64,000 nucleotides of DNA from Eudorina sp. 2006-703-Eu-15 (taxonomy: Eukaryota; Chlorophyta; Chlorophyceae; Chlamydomonadales; Volvocaceae). Under the pieces are notes generated by a model. The model was not told the DNA's origin, made no database searches, and saw nothing but the letters and a program-made list of their open reading frames with translations. Location of the stretch: assembly GCA_003117195.1 (NCBI GenBank), contig BDSI01000004.1, positions 124,001 through 188,000 on the forward strand. Direction: 5' to 3'. Made by a program: the position numbers and the translations under genes. Below are positions 36,900 to 49,491 of the stretch, piece after piece. Position 1 is the stretch's first letter, and every line of letters begins with the position of its first letter.

Positions 36900-36945
36900 C
36901 CGATGATCCCGTTGGGGTCCGCTGTAACATTCATTCATTCATTCA
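36900..36945 (+). mobile_element. LINE-like 3' end with TGTAA and (CATT)n tail
   Basis: GGGGTCCGCTGTAAC (36914-36928) is followed directly by ATTC units to 36945. TGTAA plus a microsatellite tail is the same arrangement as in the recognised LINE ending at 6627. No reverse-transcriptase frame is visible upstream, so only the end remains or the body has decayed. Confidence 0.5.
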
Positions 36946-36976
36946 ACAAACAAGGATTAAAACCATTATTAAGGAC

Positions 36977-38365
36977 GTTACAGCGGACCCCGGGGGTCAT
37001 CGGTGACAGCCAACGGCGACAGCCGAGGCTTCCTCACCATACACTGCCTAAACGAACTGGCGCCACCATGGCGCTCCGGACAGGCTCCACAAGTGCACAG
37101 AAACACGCCCCGGGCCCACACTACCAGCGAACCACCCCGTTCCTGAGAACCAACCATGGCAGGGGATAAAGCCCGCTCAGGGGGAGTTAGCCACCAGGGC
37201 GCCCCTATTAGCGAATCACCACCCCAACCAAGGCGGGGTCACTTCTCCGGCGGTGGCCCGTAGTCTTGGAGGGCCACGGGGGCTCGCGAGTCACCATTAG
37301 GGGCCTGGCCATACGGTCCTACCGGGCCGAAAAATCCGCCCACACCTATCGATAGCTCCACCGGGCGTCAGTGCCCCGTCCATCCGCGGCCCACTACTAC
37401 TGAACGCCTAGAGGGCTTCGGTTAAGAATCCTGGCCTGACGGAACCGCGCCACGGCACACAAGACGACCGTCCTGCACCTTCAAGATGGGGTGTGTAGGC
37501 CCCACCGCTGACCACCCTTAAAACCATGTACGCACCTTTCTGCCATGGGCTGCAGTTCGTCCGGTAATATCTAATATGCGACCAGCGCTGGTCTGCACAT
37601 GACGTTTGTCAGTTCCGGGTCGAGTGGTTCCGGAGCACCATCAAAACCGTGTCACGTCACCTGAACGGGGGGCCGTCTTTCCCTCCCTACAGGCCGTGGA
37701 GGACAAACGTCCCACGGGTAGGCATCGCGCAGGACGCACACGGGGGGACGGGGGGACTCGATCGCCTCATCTACCTACGCGGGTGACGAGGCCACGTCCC
37801 CCTCGGGGAGGAGTCGGCCGTCCGGGCGCGGGAGGACGTGTCGGGGCAGTGACCGGAAGTGACACAGGTAGATCTCGCGGTCGAGCAACTCATGCGCGGC
37901 CCTCTTCCCCGTCCCCTTGGCGATCAGGAGCAACCTCCGCAGCTCCACGCCCGCTAGCTCTTCGACGATCTGTACGAAACTAGCCACGTCCTCCTTCCGC
38001 TCGTGAGCGGCGATAACGCCACTCGTGCGCCACTGCAAACCCCACACTTTGTGGCGATCGATTGCCATGAGAACCACCCGGGGATACGGTAGGTGTATCG
38101 TGAAATGTGTCCAGGCTGTACGGTGCGCCCATCAGGAGAAGGGGTGTCCTGGCACAGCCTCAATATCGCCTTCATCCAAGGGGTCATCATCGTCAGGCGG
38201 TAGGTCCCGCTGAAAGACCACTTGTGGAGGCGTTCGTTGGTCAGGCGTTGTTGGCTGTTCCCCGGGCCCACTGCCGAGACATCCCCCGTGCGTTCCGATG
38301 AGAGGGGGTCCATTGGGCTCCCACCGGGAACGAACGCCCCAACGAGCGCCCTCCATGGCAGGCAA
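36977..38365 (-). mobile_element. possible LINE remnant in opposite orientation
   Basis: On the minus strand the stretch ends in CCCCGGGGTCCGCTGTAAC (36977 leftwards), the same end as the plus-strand copy 48 bases away. Going rightwards there are about 800 bases without a gene, which would be the element's 3' UTR, then a degraded coding stretch (37775-38365). Joining these into one element is an inference. Confidence 0.35.
37775..38365 (-). pseudogene. degraded coding sequence with an in-frame stop
   Basis: One minus-strand frame reads protein-like on both sides of an in-frame TGA (38132-38134). Before it is an acidic piece (PPDDDDPLDEGDIEAV). After it is a stretch containing VVLMAIDRHKVWGLQW and ELRRLLLIAKGTGKRAAHE, ending at a TAG/TGA-type stop near 37775. 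I do not recognise the family. It may be the C-terminal coding part of the minus-strand retroelement ending at 36977, or an exon of an unrelated gene whose TGA lies in an unseen intron. Confidence 0.3.
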
Positions 38366-40698
38366 GTGGCTTTGTTGGCCGCGGCTGCTCTGTACTTGTT
38401 GGGTTGAGATGGTGCCAAGCTGCTACCTGAAGCGCCGCCATCGACGGCGCCGCTACCGAAGCCGACTGAGGCTGCCCCGAGGCCTGCGCCGACGCCTGTT
38501 GAAAGGCCCAAGGACACAACGAGCTGCAGGCCGCGATATCTTAATGTGAGCAGAGGTAAGGCAGCGGCCGCCGTAATGGGCTACACAGGAGAGCCCCGCC
38601 AGGAGAGCCAGAAACTGAGGAAGGGCAGCTGGACGGGTGGCCAGGAGAGCCACTACGGAACATCTCAAGATGCAAAGAAACGGGGAGAGAAACGAAAGGC
38701 GCTGGGGTTGGGGTGGGTGGGAAACGAAAGGCGCTTCAGCCATAGACAGTCAAGCACACTGGGCGCAGATACCCCAGACACGCGCCGCACGCACCACCGG
38801 CACACAGCACATCGCACACAGGCTTCGCATCACCTCACCGCGCTACAGAATCAGAAACCATACCGCAAGTGCACCACCGATGTGTGTTACAGGGCGACGT
38901 AAAAGGCCCACAAACATCGAACGGGTCGACCGAGAGCAACCTTCGAGAACTATCGCGTGCTTGTGTAACCCTGACGGCACGGCATCATGGTAAGTGTTTC
39001 CCGTCAACATAAAACTGAAGCGCACGGAAAACGCTGGCATATCAACGGATTTGGCAAAAGCGCAGGCTGAAACCATGAACCTCACCAACAGCTACCACAG
39101 AGAGCCGCTGAAAGTCAGGTCAGCGCATCGCCCAAGTCGTGCCAAGTGTATAATGGGACATGGCGCCATGGATCTCATGGTAAGGGCAGCAGCGTACCCT
39201 CCTCAAAGAAGTGTGCGGAGCGTCAGCTCCTCTATAACTGAACGTACGGGTAACCCGCAGTTAACCCGTGCTTTAACAGGTACATTGTCAAAATAATGTA
39301 AAAATATACGTACTTGCCATGTATCATTATACATTGCGGTTTCTGGGGGAATGACAACCGTAATTTCACCGCGTTCTCATTGTTGTTCATCGGAAGTCAG
39401 GGAGACACCTAAACAACAATTAGGGCAATGAAACTGAGGAAGCGGAGGGAGCACATCGACAGAGACTGCTTGATTGGCGGCATACGGCATCACATTTCCC
39501 AATGAAGTACATTGGGCAGCGACCATAGGATGGCAATGATCATTTAATCATTTTCATAGAAGATGTCCCATAGTACTTTCACGAATGAGGACTAGTACGA
39601 ATAACGCTGATGAACAACCTGACTGACCATCGGTAAGTCGGCCGGCCAGTAATGGCACGCTCGGCATGATCCCAGGTAGAACGACCATAAATGCATCTTC
39701 AAATGTAAGATATATGCAAAGCGACCTACTGCTCACAGTTCGCTTAGAGTTTCAGGCCAATCTGTGGTGAAACGGGAATGCCACTTGATGGATGCCTGCC
39801 GTTCATATGCTTGAGCTTCCTGTGGAGGAAATATACAAGCATGTAAATAAGAAGGCATGGGTTCAGATAGTTTAAGCATTCAAGCACGTTTTCTTGGTAC
39901 ATGGCTGTGAACTGGCAGGCTCCATTCGGGGCGCTCAACTTCCTCTACCTGGGCAGACAAATTCTACTGCATATAAATGCATATCATGAATTGACGAGGG
40001 CGCTGCAGCTTGGGTCCGGGGTGCGGTCGGGCGACCTAACGGCTTTGCCTCGAGCTGCTGAGAAGTGACAGGAATCTCCGGCATGTAAACCTAATAATCA
40101 CATATAGGTTTGAGTTACGATAACCGACCCTTGGAGACCATGGTACGGCCCGGTCCTCTTGAGCTGCCGAACGACCAGACCCATCCCACTAACTCGCAAG
40201 TTTCTGAGCGCACGTTGCTAGAGATGTACACCAGATTGATTAGGCATAATGTTTGCAGTGCTGACGCACGTCCTCTAAACCCTCAAAAAAAGAACAAACG
40301 TGACTCTGTTTTTACGACCCTGCCCCATTAAGAGCATCGAGGACTTTTGTTAGTATTTAACCGGCGGTGCGCAGTCGGCAGCGCTGCATCGTGGGAGGGA
40401 CGGCTCTTCCACGACCCCTTTCGGCGACGACCGACAACCTGCCACCTCGCTGGTGCTGCCGCAATGCGCAATGTGACAGCATTTATATGGCCTAGCTGAC
40501 GGCAGTTACATGGGGGGCTCAGGCGTTTCGCCGAAAAAGTATCTCTATGCTCGTTAGGCTGGGCTCATGGAGGTTTCAGGAAGGAGCTATGCGTGGTGAG
40601 TGTAATGTGCGGATTTGAAGCAGGGCGTGGGTGTTAAAGCTTGCGGCCCGGTTATTTCTTATTTCCTGTCGCTGGTGGGTGACAGGGAGGGCGAACGC
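38366..40698. other. intergenic region, AT-richer, no supported gene
   Basis: From about 39000 to 40600 the sequence is clearly more AT-rich, with short open frames only. It must hold the promoter of the kinase-like gene starting at 40699. I see no TE protein and no RNA gene. Confidence 0.45.
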
Positions 40699-43600
40699 AT
40701 GCCCCACCAGCACTCCTCAGCTGATGGAGAGCCAAGCTCCTCTGGGCGAGTCGAATCCAGGCTTTCTGCTTCCGGCGACCTACCATTGCGGAGTCTCGCA
40801 CGGCTGCCGCGCGGCTCGCGCAATGGTTCGGAGCCTTTTCCATTGCAGCCAGCAGATGACTTCTTCCTACAGGAAGAGCAGGCAGCGCGGCATGCGGGCG
40901 ACCTCAAACCGCGAGCGCCCAGCACAGCGCGGAGCGGAAATTCCATAACCGCGGGGCGCAGGACCCGTCGTAGCTCAATTGCAGACTTCCTAGGCCTTCG
41001 GTCGGGCGGCCTCAGCCATGAGGCATCGGGTGCTCCCAGTCGCGATGTAACCTTGCATGGCATGGGAGCTCCAGCAGTGCAGCATGGCGCTCGCTCGCGG
41101 AGGTCATCGTTCCTGAGCACATTTGGGATTGGCTCGGGACCAACAGCTCAGGACGATGAGGGCGGCGACCCCGCCGGGCGGCTGCCGGACGGACTGACGG
41201 GGACATCGGTAGACCTCGGCAAATCGCTTCAGCCGTCTCAAACGGGGCGACGACGGCGAGCCAGCGTGCTTGGGTTATTTCGCCCTTTGCAAAATTTTGA
41301 AAGCGGCAGCGTTGAGGGCGGTGACGCGGCAGGGGGTGGACCCGCGTCGGCGTCGGCAGCCGGCGAGCATCTGCCGCGGCCAAAGTCAAACGGGAAGTCG
41401 CGGCGCGCTTCAGTGATTGACTTTTTCCGCTCCAGCCACACGGGCCTCACAACGGCGGACGAGCACGCGCCGGGCAGCGCGTCTATGACCCGACGACTGG
41501 CGCGGGGGGAGAGCGGCGTTGGCAGTCGGGCGCAGCGGCGTCGCAGCGTCATTGACATCCTTGGCCAATCCTCGAAAAAGGTGGGTGGAGTGAGTCCGAA
41601 GTTAACCCGCGGACGATAACGGCAAATGGCTGGCAGTTTAAATCGGTTCGGGGCCATTTTCTCATCGCCCTAGCCAGTCTGTGCGGCCCATGCGGCGCTG
41701 GTCTTCAAGCACAGCAGCAGATGAAGCGGGAAAATTGCTATTCTGGGTGCAGAGGGTTCTAGGGCCCCCTTTCGAAATGACTCACGGGATGGGGCCAGAG
41801 CATGGGGGGCAAAGCACGGGGACCAGAGCATGGGGGGCAGACCCCGATATGGCAGGGTCTCGCACCAGCTTGGGGTCAGCCTCACGTTGGTGTGCAACGC
41901 AACCACCGACCCACATCCACAAGGCTCGCGGCGATGCGGTCAACAACGACTGCAATCAAACCAACTGAATCCCAAATCAGCACACAACCGCGGTATCATG
42001 GGTGAACTGGCCGTGTGCTATCGAGTAATCGGTCAGACAGCTGTGTGCGGTGGGCCGGTGGCAGCGCCGGCTCACCACGAAACTCAGGAACCCGGGCCCC
42101 GCCAGCTGGGACGGCAGCGCCCCTGGGCGCCGCGCACCCGCCTCGTGGTGCCGGGGCTGACCAGGGCTCTTAGTTACCGGTCCCGTGCTTTGCTCAGTGA
42201 GGGGGAAGGGCGCTCTTAACATTCCTTGCGGGCCAATCTCATAGGGCCCGCCGGAGCAACTTTGACGGGACGCACACACCGCTGCATCGGGCCCTAGCAG
42301 CACCGGACGGCTTGGGTAACCTGGTTTCGATTTCCGTCCCTGGATGCATGATCGGGATGAGGGGGGAACGGCAGTTTTATGACCGCGGGGTTTCGCCTTC
42401 CGGTGTTGCTGCCTGTGGGCGTGGCTGCTGGGGTGATTGTTGTCCTGGACATTCCATTCGGCCGGGACAGGACAGAGCGGGCGAGACATTTCCCTGGCCG
42501 CGGTCGCACAAGAGGTGTTACCGCCGTGGCCCAGCGGAACGGTCCGCGTATTACGCCCCTCCCCACCACTCTGAGTGGGCACCTGTGGGCGGCCGCTGAC
42601 GACAGCATGCGCCGGCCGAGTGCCACGGAAGCGTACACAGGCTCATCTGGGGATGGGGTTAAATTGAAAAAAGAAATAAACCCAAAGAACGAACCCGGGC
42701 ACACTCAACATAACTCAGTATACTTACGTGGCGCGGTACCTGCATAGCAAAGGAAATACAGAGACCGCGCGCGGGCACGTGGCGGCGCGGCCGCGCTGCC
42801 GCCGGTGCAGCAGGGATGGGGTGTGAATGGTAGGGGGAAAATTGAAAATTGGTGTGGGGATTTGCGGGCGAAGAAATGGCCCTGCAGACCAAGAGTGCCC
42901 TGTTCTCTTTGGGACCACCACAAACCGGGCGTGTGTTGTGCGGAGGACCGAGCCGAGAGGCCGCGTTGAGGCGTTTTCGTGTCCCGCGCCATCTCGGCCC
43001 GCTCCCCGCCCGGGCGTCGTTGGGCCTGTCCCACCCTCAGGTGTTTGCGAAGCTCATGAACCACGAGTTCGAGGACGAGATGGCCGACGATGAAGTGGGC
43101 ATGGAGGGCAAGCTCTGGTTCACATCCCTCCACGATTTCAAACCGCTGACCTTCAAGTACTTGTCGGGGCGTTACTCCTCGGCGTTCTTTGCGTGCTCGG
43201 TCAAGACCGGGCAGCACTACATCCTCAAGAAGTTCGAAAAGGGTGCGTCGCTTGGTGTGCGTCGCTGGGTGTGCGCGGCAGCGCAGCACGCCGGGGGAGG
43301 AGTCATCATGGGGAACCCGGAACTCAGACAGCTGCGGAGGCGGCACCGGGGAACTGGCGAACGCAGTTACGGGGATGGCAACCTCGGCGGCAGCAGCAGC
43401 AGCAGCAGCAGCAGCAGCGGTGGTAGCAGTCGGCCATGGCCGCTACCAGATTCGCCGGCGGGGTACGGTATGCACGGGCCTGACTGAAATTTCCCCTGGG
43501 GCCAGGCTGGAGGATGCCGGTTGGCGTCGTCCCTCCCTCCCTCCCTCCCGCCTCCCTCCCTCCCTACTTGCTATATGCCTCCCTCCCTCTCCGCCTCCCT

Positions 43601-46600
43601 CTCTCCGGCCCTCAGGGAAGATGAGCCTCTGCGACGAGCGCGGCGTGCGTCGCGCTCTCCACTTCGCGGAGGTGCTGGAGCACGAGCACATCGTGCAGTG
43701 CTGTGGGCTGTGGGAGGACGAGGAGGCGCTGTACATAGTGGAGGAGTACGCGGTGAAGGGGGACCTGCTGCAGGTGAGGTGGCCGGTGGTTGGGCCGAGG
43801 GGGTCCTCGTGTGGGCCTCCTGTGGGCCTCCTGTGGGGGTTTCAGGTGTGGGCGGGGGTAGGGGGTTGAGTGCGATCATCTCAGGCTTCCAGGGTGTGTT
43901 TTTGACGCGGGGGACGGAGACATGGAGTCAGGAGAGACAAGGCGCGGAGTGCTGCTTCGGGGGATGCGGGGCCCTGGAACTGCAGCCAGGAGGGCGGTGG
44001 ACAGTGACCCGATGGCTGTGAGGGCCGCATGGGCTTAGCGCCTTGGCTTGGGGTCTACCAGTATCCGCTACGGCGACAGGCGGCGACCTTCCTACTTGAA
44101 CATGGTAAAGAGTCGATAGATGACGACAGTGGATGTCGAATGGGCAATTGCAACAGATGTTGAGGTATAGACCGAGATGGGTGGGACCAGCGCGAGCGTG
44201 CGGGGGAGGCAACGCACCAGGACGGGAAGATGACGACCTGGCCAGCGCGGATCGTCCTTGAAATTGAAAATACATGCTGGGCTGGGCTGGCACCGCAGCG
44301 CGTTTCGCGCAAGCAGTTTGTTGGATAGACAGCTTTCTGAGGCGCTCTCTACAATTGTTCGGCTGCTGCCTGGAGTGGCTGAATATGCCGCGGTCGAGCA
44401 GTTCAGAGAAGCTAAATGCGGCCAGCCGCGTGGTGCTCAGACCATTCGCGGCGCTAATCTGGGCTTGATTAAATCGCTGTGGGTGTCTAGCTAGCTTCGA
44501 CGTGAACCGAGCTTTTGCGCCCTGGCCTCCGAAACCAAGTACCATTGCCGAAGGAAACGGTTCCTGCCTGTTATCCTGGCGCTAACAATAGAATAAGATT
44601 ACAGGTTTTACAGATGATCCATTGGGCGGTCGCAAGACTGAGCTGTACCCCACCGCCCGCACCGTCCTCAGAAACGCTTTTCAACTCGCTCACGTTTTCG
44701 CGCTACCTAGTGCTGTATGCGCTCATGCTTATCACTCTTTATCCATGCCGCGGTGGTTACCAGCGTTTGTCCATCATTCGCTGCGTGTGTCTTTTTCTTT
44801 GCGAACCCCTGAACCCTTGTCTTGTTCGTTGATTCCCATGCGTTGCTTCGGCCCCAGGACTCGATGTCGCATCCCGAAAAGTACACCGAGGCTTTCATGG
44901 CCACCAAAGTGGTCAAGCCGCTGCTGGATGTACTTGTGTACCTCCACTCGGCCAACGTCGTCCATCGCGCTATCTTCCCCGAATACGTCATGTTCGGTCG
45001 CGAAGACAAGCTCAAGCTGGGCCACTTCACGAGCGCCATTGACCAACGCGTCGATCCGCCCACGGAGCGGATACCCTTCCTGGACTACATGGCGCCTGAG
45101 ATGCTGTCGGTGCGGACCGAGACGGCGGCCGCGGCACCGATGGCGATGCCGTCGCCGTCCGTGGTTGGAGGCATGGTCCGCGGCAACAAGGTACGGCACG
45201 CACGAAATCCAAACGGCAGCCGACGATTGAACACCCCCGACTGGTATAATGCTGCAGCATGGGTTGCCATAAGCTCATTAGCTGTGGTCCGGATGTATTT
45301 TGTCTTTTGTGGGCATTGCTGTGCCCCGCAGTCGGCTGTTGCAGCCTTGCTGTCCCGCGGCATGGATGGTTCTAACGGTAGCATCCAGACGCCCTCAAAT
45401 ACATCCCGCACGACAAAATGTCAAATATATCCCGCACGACAACATGGAGCATCCCGGCCAGCGCCGCCACCCCGATCAGGCTGTCGGTCGAACATGTCCC
45501 CGACTGTGGTTCAAACCCCGCGGCCCCTCGGCCGCCCGGGGCGCACGCGGCCTTGACCCTCCTCCCTCAACCGCGGGGCCCCTAACGACCGCTGATTGAA
45601 CCCCAAAGGCGTCATTGTTGCGTTTGCTTCTCTGGGCCCAATTTTTACTGGCTCCTCTTGCCCTCTCGAGTTCGACGCGCTGGACACCCCGCGCGCGCTT
45701 TATTCTGAACCGTACCCGATTCCGTCCTGCGCCATGGTATGGTGTGGTGTGGTGTCGTGTGATGTGGTGCTGCAGAGCCGAATTGTTCGGATGCCGGCGC
45801 TGTCAAACGACGGCTCGGCGCCGGCGCCCGGCCGCGGCGCGCCGCCGTCCCCAGCCACCCCCGTCTTTGACTTCAGCAGCTTCTTCGATTCTCGCAGCTC
45901 CCCTCAACATCAACAGTCAACCGCTGCCGCCGCTGCCGCTGCCGCCGCCGCCGCTGGCGGCGGCGGCGGCGGCGGTGGCGGCGGTGGCCCTCTCCAGCGG
46001 GCCCAGTCCAGGAGCGTGAGCGGCGCGCAGCTGCTTGACCTGTTTGGCCTGTCCCACGTGAGCGCGGAGGCGGATCCCGCAGTCGATAAGTCCCCCCTGT
46101 CCCGGGCGGGCACCCGCAGCGCCTTCAACCTGTTCCGGTCCGCGCGGCGGCTGTCCCCCCAGGTGGCGACACAGGGATCGCCGGGGGGCCTGCAGTCGCA
46201 ATCCGGGGGCCAGCACTCCCTGTCGCAGCAGCCGCCTCCCTTCGACGACGACGGCCGCGTCAGCCGGGAGATAACCAGTTACAACACCGGGCTGTCGGGC
46301 GCCTCCGGCGCCAGTGGGGGGAGGCGGTACCGGGGGGAGCTGCCGCCAGACGGCGGCGGCGGCCTGGCGGCGTCGCCGCCGCCCATGATGGCACCGCGGC
46401 GGCGGAAGTCGGTCGTGGAGGAGATGAGCGCGCCGTGGCTGCGACCCGTGGGATCGCAGCCGCAGTACGGCATGGAGTCGGACGCGGCGGCGGCGTCCAC
46501 GGATGGAGAGCCGCGGCAGCGCCGTGGCTCGGGCAGCGGTCCCGCGGAGTCTTCGGAGACGCCGGTGATGGAGACGAGGTCGGCGGGGGCGACCGCAGAC

Positions 46601-49277
46601 GGCACAGGGGAGGCCTACCGGAGATGTAGCGGTAGCGGCGGCGGCGGTGGTGGAGGCGGCGGCGGCGGTGGCAGCGGCGCCGGCGGACCCGCCGGCGGTG
46701 CTGATGGCAGCGGCGCCGGCGGCGCTGGGGGCAACTCTCGGCCGCATTCCGGCGCCAGCGCCCAGACCAGCATCAGCCCTCGGACGCCGAGCAAGTTGCT
46801 GGTGGGTCCAGGGCCGAGTAGTGGCGCCGGCGGCGCCGGACCGCCCGACGACCTCCTCCGATACCCCGACACCCAGGGCGAGGAGTCTCCCGTCTCTCGG
46901 TTGCGCCACATGCTACGGGACGGCCTTCCACAGCCCTCCCCCCGTACCTCTCGTAAGCAGCTGCAGCAGCCGGCAACGCTGGGTCCGCCGGACGGGCTTA
47001 CCGCCGAGCCGTCGGATCTGTCGCCCGCTGCGGCGGCGGCGCCACCGCCGCCGCCGCCGGCGCCGGCGCTTCTTCGCACGGCCTCGTCTTGTCACCGGGC
47101 GGGTTCTGTGTCGCAGCGGCCCGATTCCGGCGCGGGGTGTAGGCCCGCCTCCGCCGCGCGGTCGGCCGCCGGCGGCAGCGGAACCGCCACACCGCTGATC
47201 GCCGCGATGCCGCGGCCTGGCTCGGCGCTGGGGCCGCCGCCGGGGCACCGGCCCGGGTCGGCACTCGCACAGTTGTCGGACGACGGTCGGCTGCTCGACC
47301 GCGACGAATGCCTCCCTGGAGCACCGCTCTCCCATCGCAGCAGCAGCACCCTGCAGAGGACGCAGACCAGTAGGTTGGTGCAGGCAGCAGACAGTGCCGC
47401 CGCCGCCGTCGCGGCGGCGGCGGCGGCGGCGGTGTCAGCGCCGGGTGTGGCCGCGGCGGCGACGGCGCCGGGGGGGCTGACGCCGCCGGGACCGGTGATG
47501 GAGTCCCTCTTGCCCGTGGAGAACACGCCGATGATGCCGTACGACGGCGGCGCGGCGGCGCCGGGGGATGTGTCGGAGGTGAAGCGCGCGCGCGCGACGG
47601 TGTCGTTCACGACCGCGAACGACGGCGCGGCGGCGGCGGCGGCCGCCGTCGCGTCGTCGGCGTCGACGGACGCGTGCGGCGAGGATGCGCGGGGGCAGCG
47701 CTCCTCGCGAGTCGTCTCCCGGGAGCCGAGCACTTCGTCGGGGCAGGGCGGTGGGCAGGTGATCTCGGGGCTTAGGATCATGGCTCGGAACATCACGGTG
47801 AAGCTCGGTATGGTTCTCGGCGGCCGGGGAGACCTGCTGTCGCCGGGGGCCAGCCACGGCGAGTCCGGGGCCTGGGGTGACCAGCTTGACGACCGCGGTG
47901 GCTTTGGTGGCGGCGGCGCCGCCCCGGGCGGCCTCAGTGGCGGCGGCGGTGGCGGCGGCGGCGGTGGCGGTGGCGGGCGTGATCCGTCCCCTCGGCCGAG
48001 CTATCCCGGCGCGGGCGAAGCGACCGCGATCATCATGCCCAACAACCCCTGGGAGTGGCAGGACCATTATGACGAGAAGGTGGACCTGTGGCAGGTGAGC
48101 CGGGGGAAGGGTTGTGGCGGGTATTGGGGTGGATTCGGAGTATGACAAGGGGCAGCAGAGGCGGCGAAGTGGACGAGGGCGGACGAGGGCGGGACCCGGG
48201 GATGGGCCATGTCGCGCAAATGTCATCACTGTACTGCAATGCCACGACGCCTCTGGAGAACGCATTTCCCCGAACGGTATCAGCCACGTTGTCCGGAAGC
48301 CTGAAAAGCAGAAGCGTTGACGCTGTTACTTGCAGCTTCCTTTCCCGCACTTTCCTGTAACCCATATTATCCCCCTCGTTGACTCCCTAATTGCCGCCTC
48401 CTAAAAACATTCTTCGCCGCCAAAAAAGACGTGGATCGGTTGCCGTACCGATCCGCGTGGACCCGACCCTCGCACTCACCCACGCACCCACGCCCCCTCC
48501 CCTCCTGCCCTTCCCTCCCCCGCTCGCGATCACACGACCGCTGCGGTCCCCCGTGTACGACACCAGGTGGGCTGCCTCGTCCACGAGATCTTGTGCCTCA
48601 GCCTTCCCTTCGAGACGGAGGACAAGCTCTTTGCCTGCGCCCTCATCCTTTGGGCGGACATCATGTCCTTCCCCGACCACCTGTCGTCGGAATGCCACGA
48701 CTTCATGCGCCTCTGCCTCACGAAGAACCCGGCGGAGCGGCCCTCCGCCGCCGAGCTGCTCAACCACCCCTGGATCGTACGCCACGCCGCCGGCGAGGTC
48801 CTCAAATCTGTACGGCAGCAGAAAGAGGCTGAGGGGCTGGCCGCGCTGTCGAACGCGCAGCAGCTGACGATGCTGCAGCGCGCGGCGGCGTCGGTGGGGC
48901 TGGGCTGGCTGGCGGGGGTCCGCGGCGGCGGCGACGGCGGCGGCGGCCGGCGTGGCGGCGGCGGCCGGCGTGGCGGCGGCGGCGGCTGGGGCCCCATATC
49001 CTGGCTGCTGCACCCCTGGAGCTCAAAGGTCGCGCCGGCGGGCGATGGCGGCGGCTCGACGGACGAGGCGGATTCAAAGCTTGCGATGGCGATGGCGATG
49101 GTGCAGGAGCAACAGTCCCTGCAGGGGCCCAACACACCGGCGCAGCTGACTTCAGACCCGGGGCGGCGGCGGTCGGCGGACTTGGAGGCGGCGCGTCGGA
49201 GCCTGGATGTGATACGGCAGGCGCAACAGACGCAGAGCCTGCAGCAGCTGTACGGCAGTCGCGGCGGGGGTGCGTGA
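40699..49277 (+). CDS. protein-kinase-fold pseudokinase with split catalytic domain and RRxS repeats
   Basis: Six exons in phase give about 1534 residues: 40699-41580, 43041-43242, 43616-43773, 44858-45190, 45776-48094 and 48567-49277 (TGA). Residues 1-294 carry five RR[RA]S/RRSS motifs, each followed by a short hydrophobic core (IADFLGL, VIDFF), spaced about 44-53 residues. The kinase fold starts near 295. Beta-3 lysine is kept (ILKKF, K357), but the HRD motif reads HRA (450-452), the rest of the loop reads IFPEY instead of LKPEN, and DFG reads GHF (469-471). APE is present (493-495). Then come about 770 low-complexity residues before YDEKVDLWQVGCLVHEIL (helix F) and a normal C-lobe ending NHPWI. 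So it looks catalytically dead, Aurora/PLK-like in form. Exon 1 is linked by phase and motif style. The exon 5 acceptor (45776) has a poor pyrimidine tract and is uncertain. Confidence 0.82.
42655..42812 (+). repeat. dispersed repeat, copy A (kinase-gene intron)
   Basis: Begins GGGGTTAAATTGAAAAAAG and ends in a very GC-rich part with CGCGGCCGCGCTGCC. It matches 58187-58332 over its length with small gaps. It has no coding capacity and could be a MITE or SINE. It lies in the first intron of the kinase-like gene. Confidence 0.85.
43391..43417. repeat. (CAG)9 microsatellite
   Basis: Nine CAG units in the second intron of the kinase-like gene. Confidence 0.95.
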
Positions 49278-49486
49278 ACTCGGCGCTCTGCAGGGCGATT
49301 GGGTGTGGCTGTTGCGGTTCCTGTTTGGGGGGGAAGGGGTGTGCGGGTGTGTGTGGGTGTGCGCCCTCCTCGCGTGGAACACCCGCCGATTTAGATGCGT
49401 GTGTGGCTGTGTGCGTCTGACGTTTGTGTGTTGTTTTGCGGGCGCCCGGGCCGGTGTGCTTGAGTGCGCGCGTGTGTGTATATGTA

Positions 49487-49491
49487 TGTAA
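49487..49491 (+). terminator. TGTAA polyadenylation signal of the kinase-like gene
   Basis: TGTAA about 210 bases after the TGA at 49275-49277, in a GT-rich 3' UTR. It is a good candidate for the algal mRNA end signal. Confidence 0.6.

Noticed and set aside
41681..42747. Several 95-200-residue open frames between kinase-gene exons 1 and 2
   Set aside because: They conflict with one another, lie in a phase-compatible intron and include part of the dispersed repeat.
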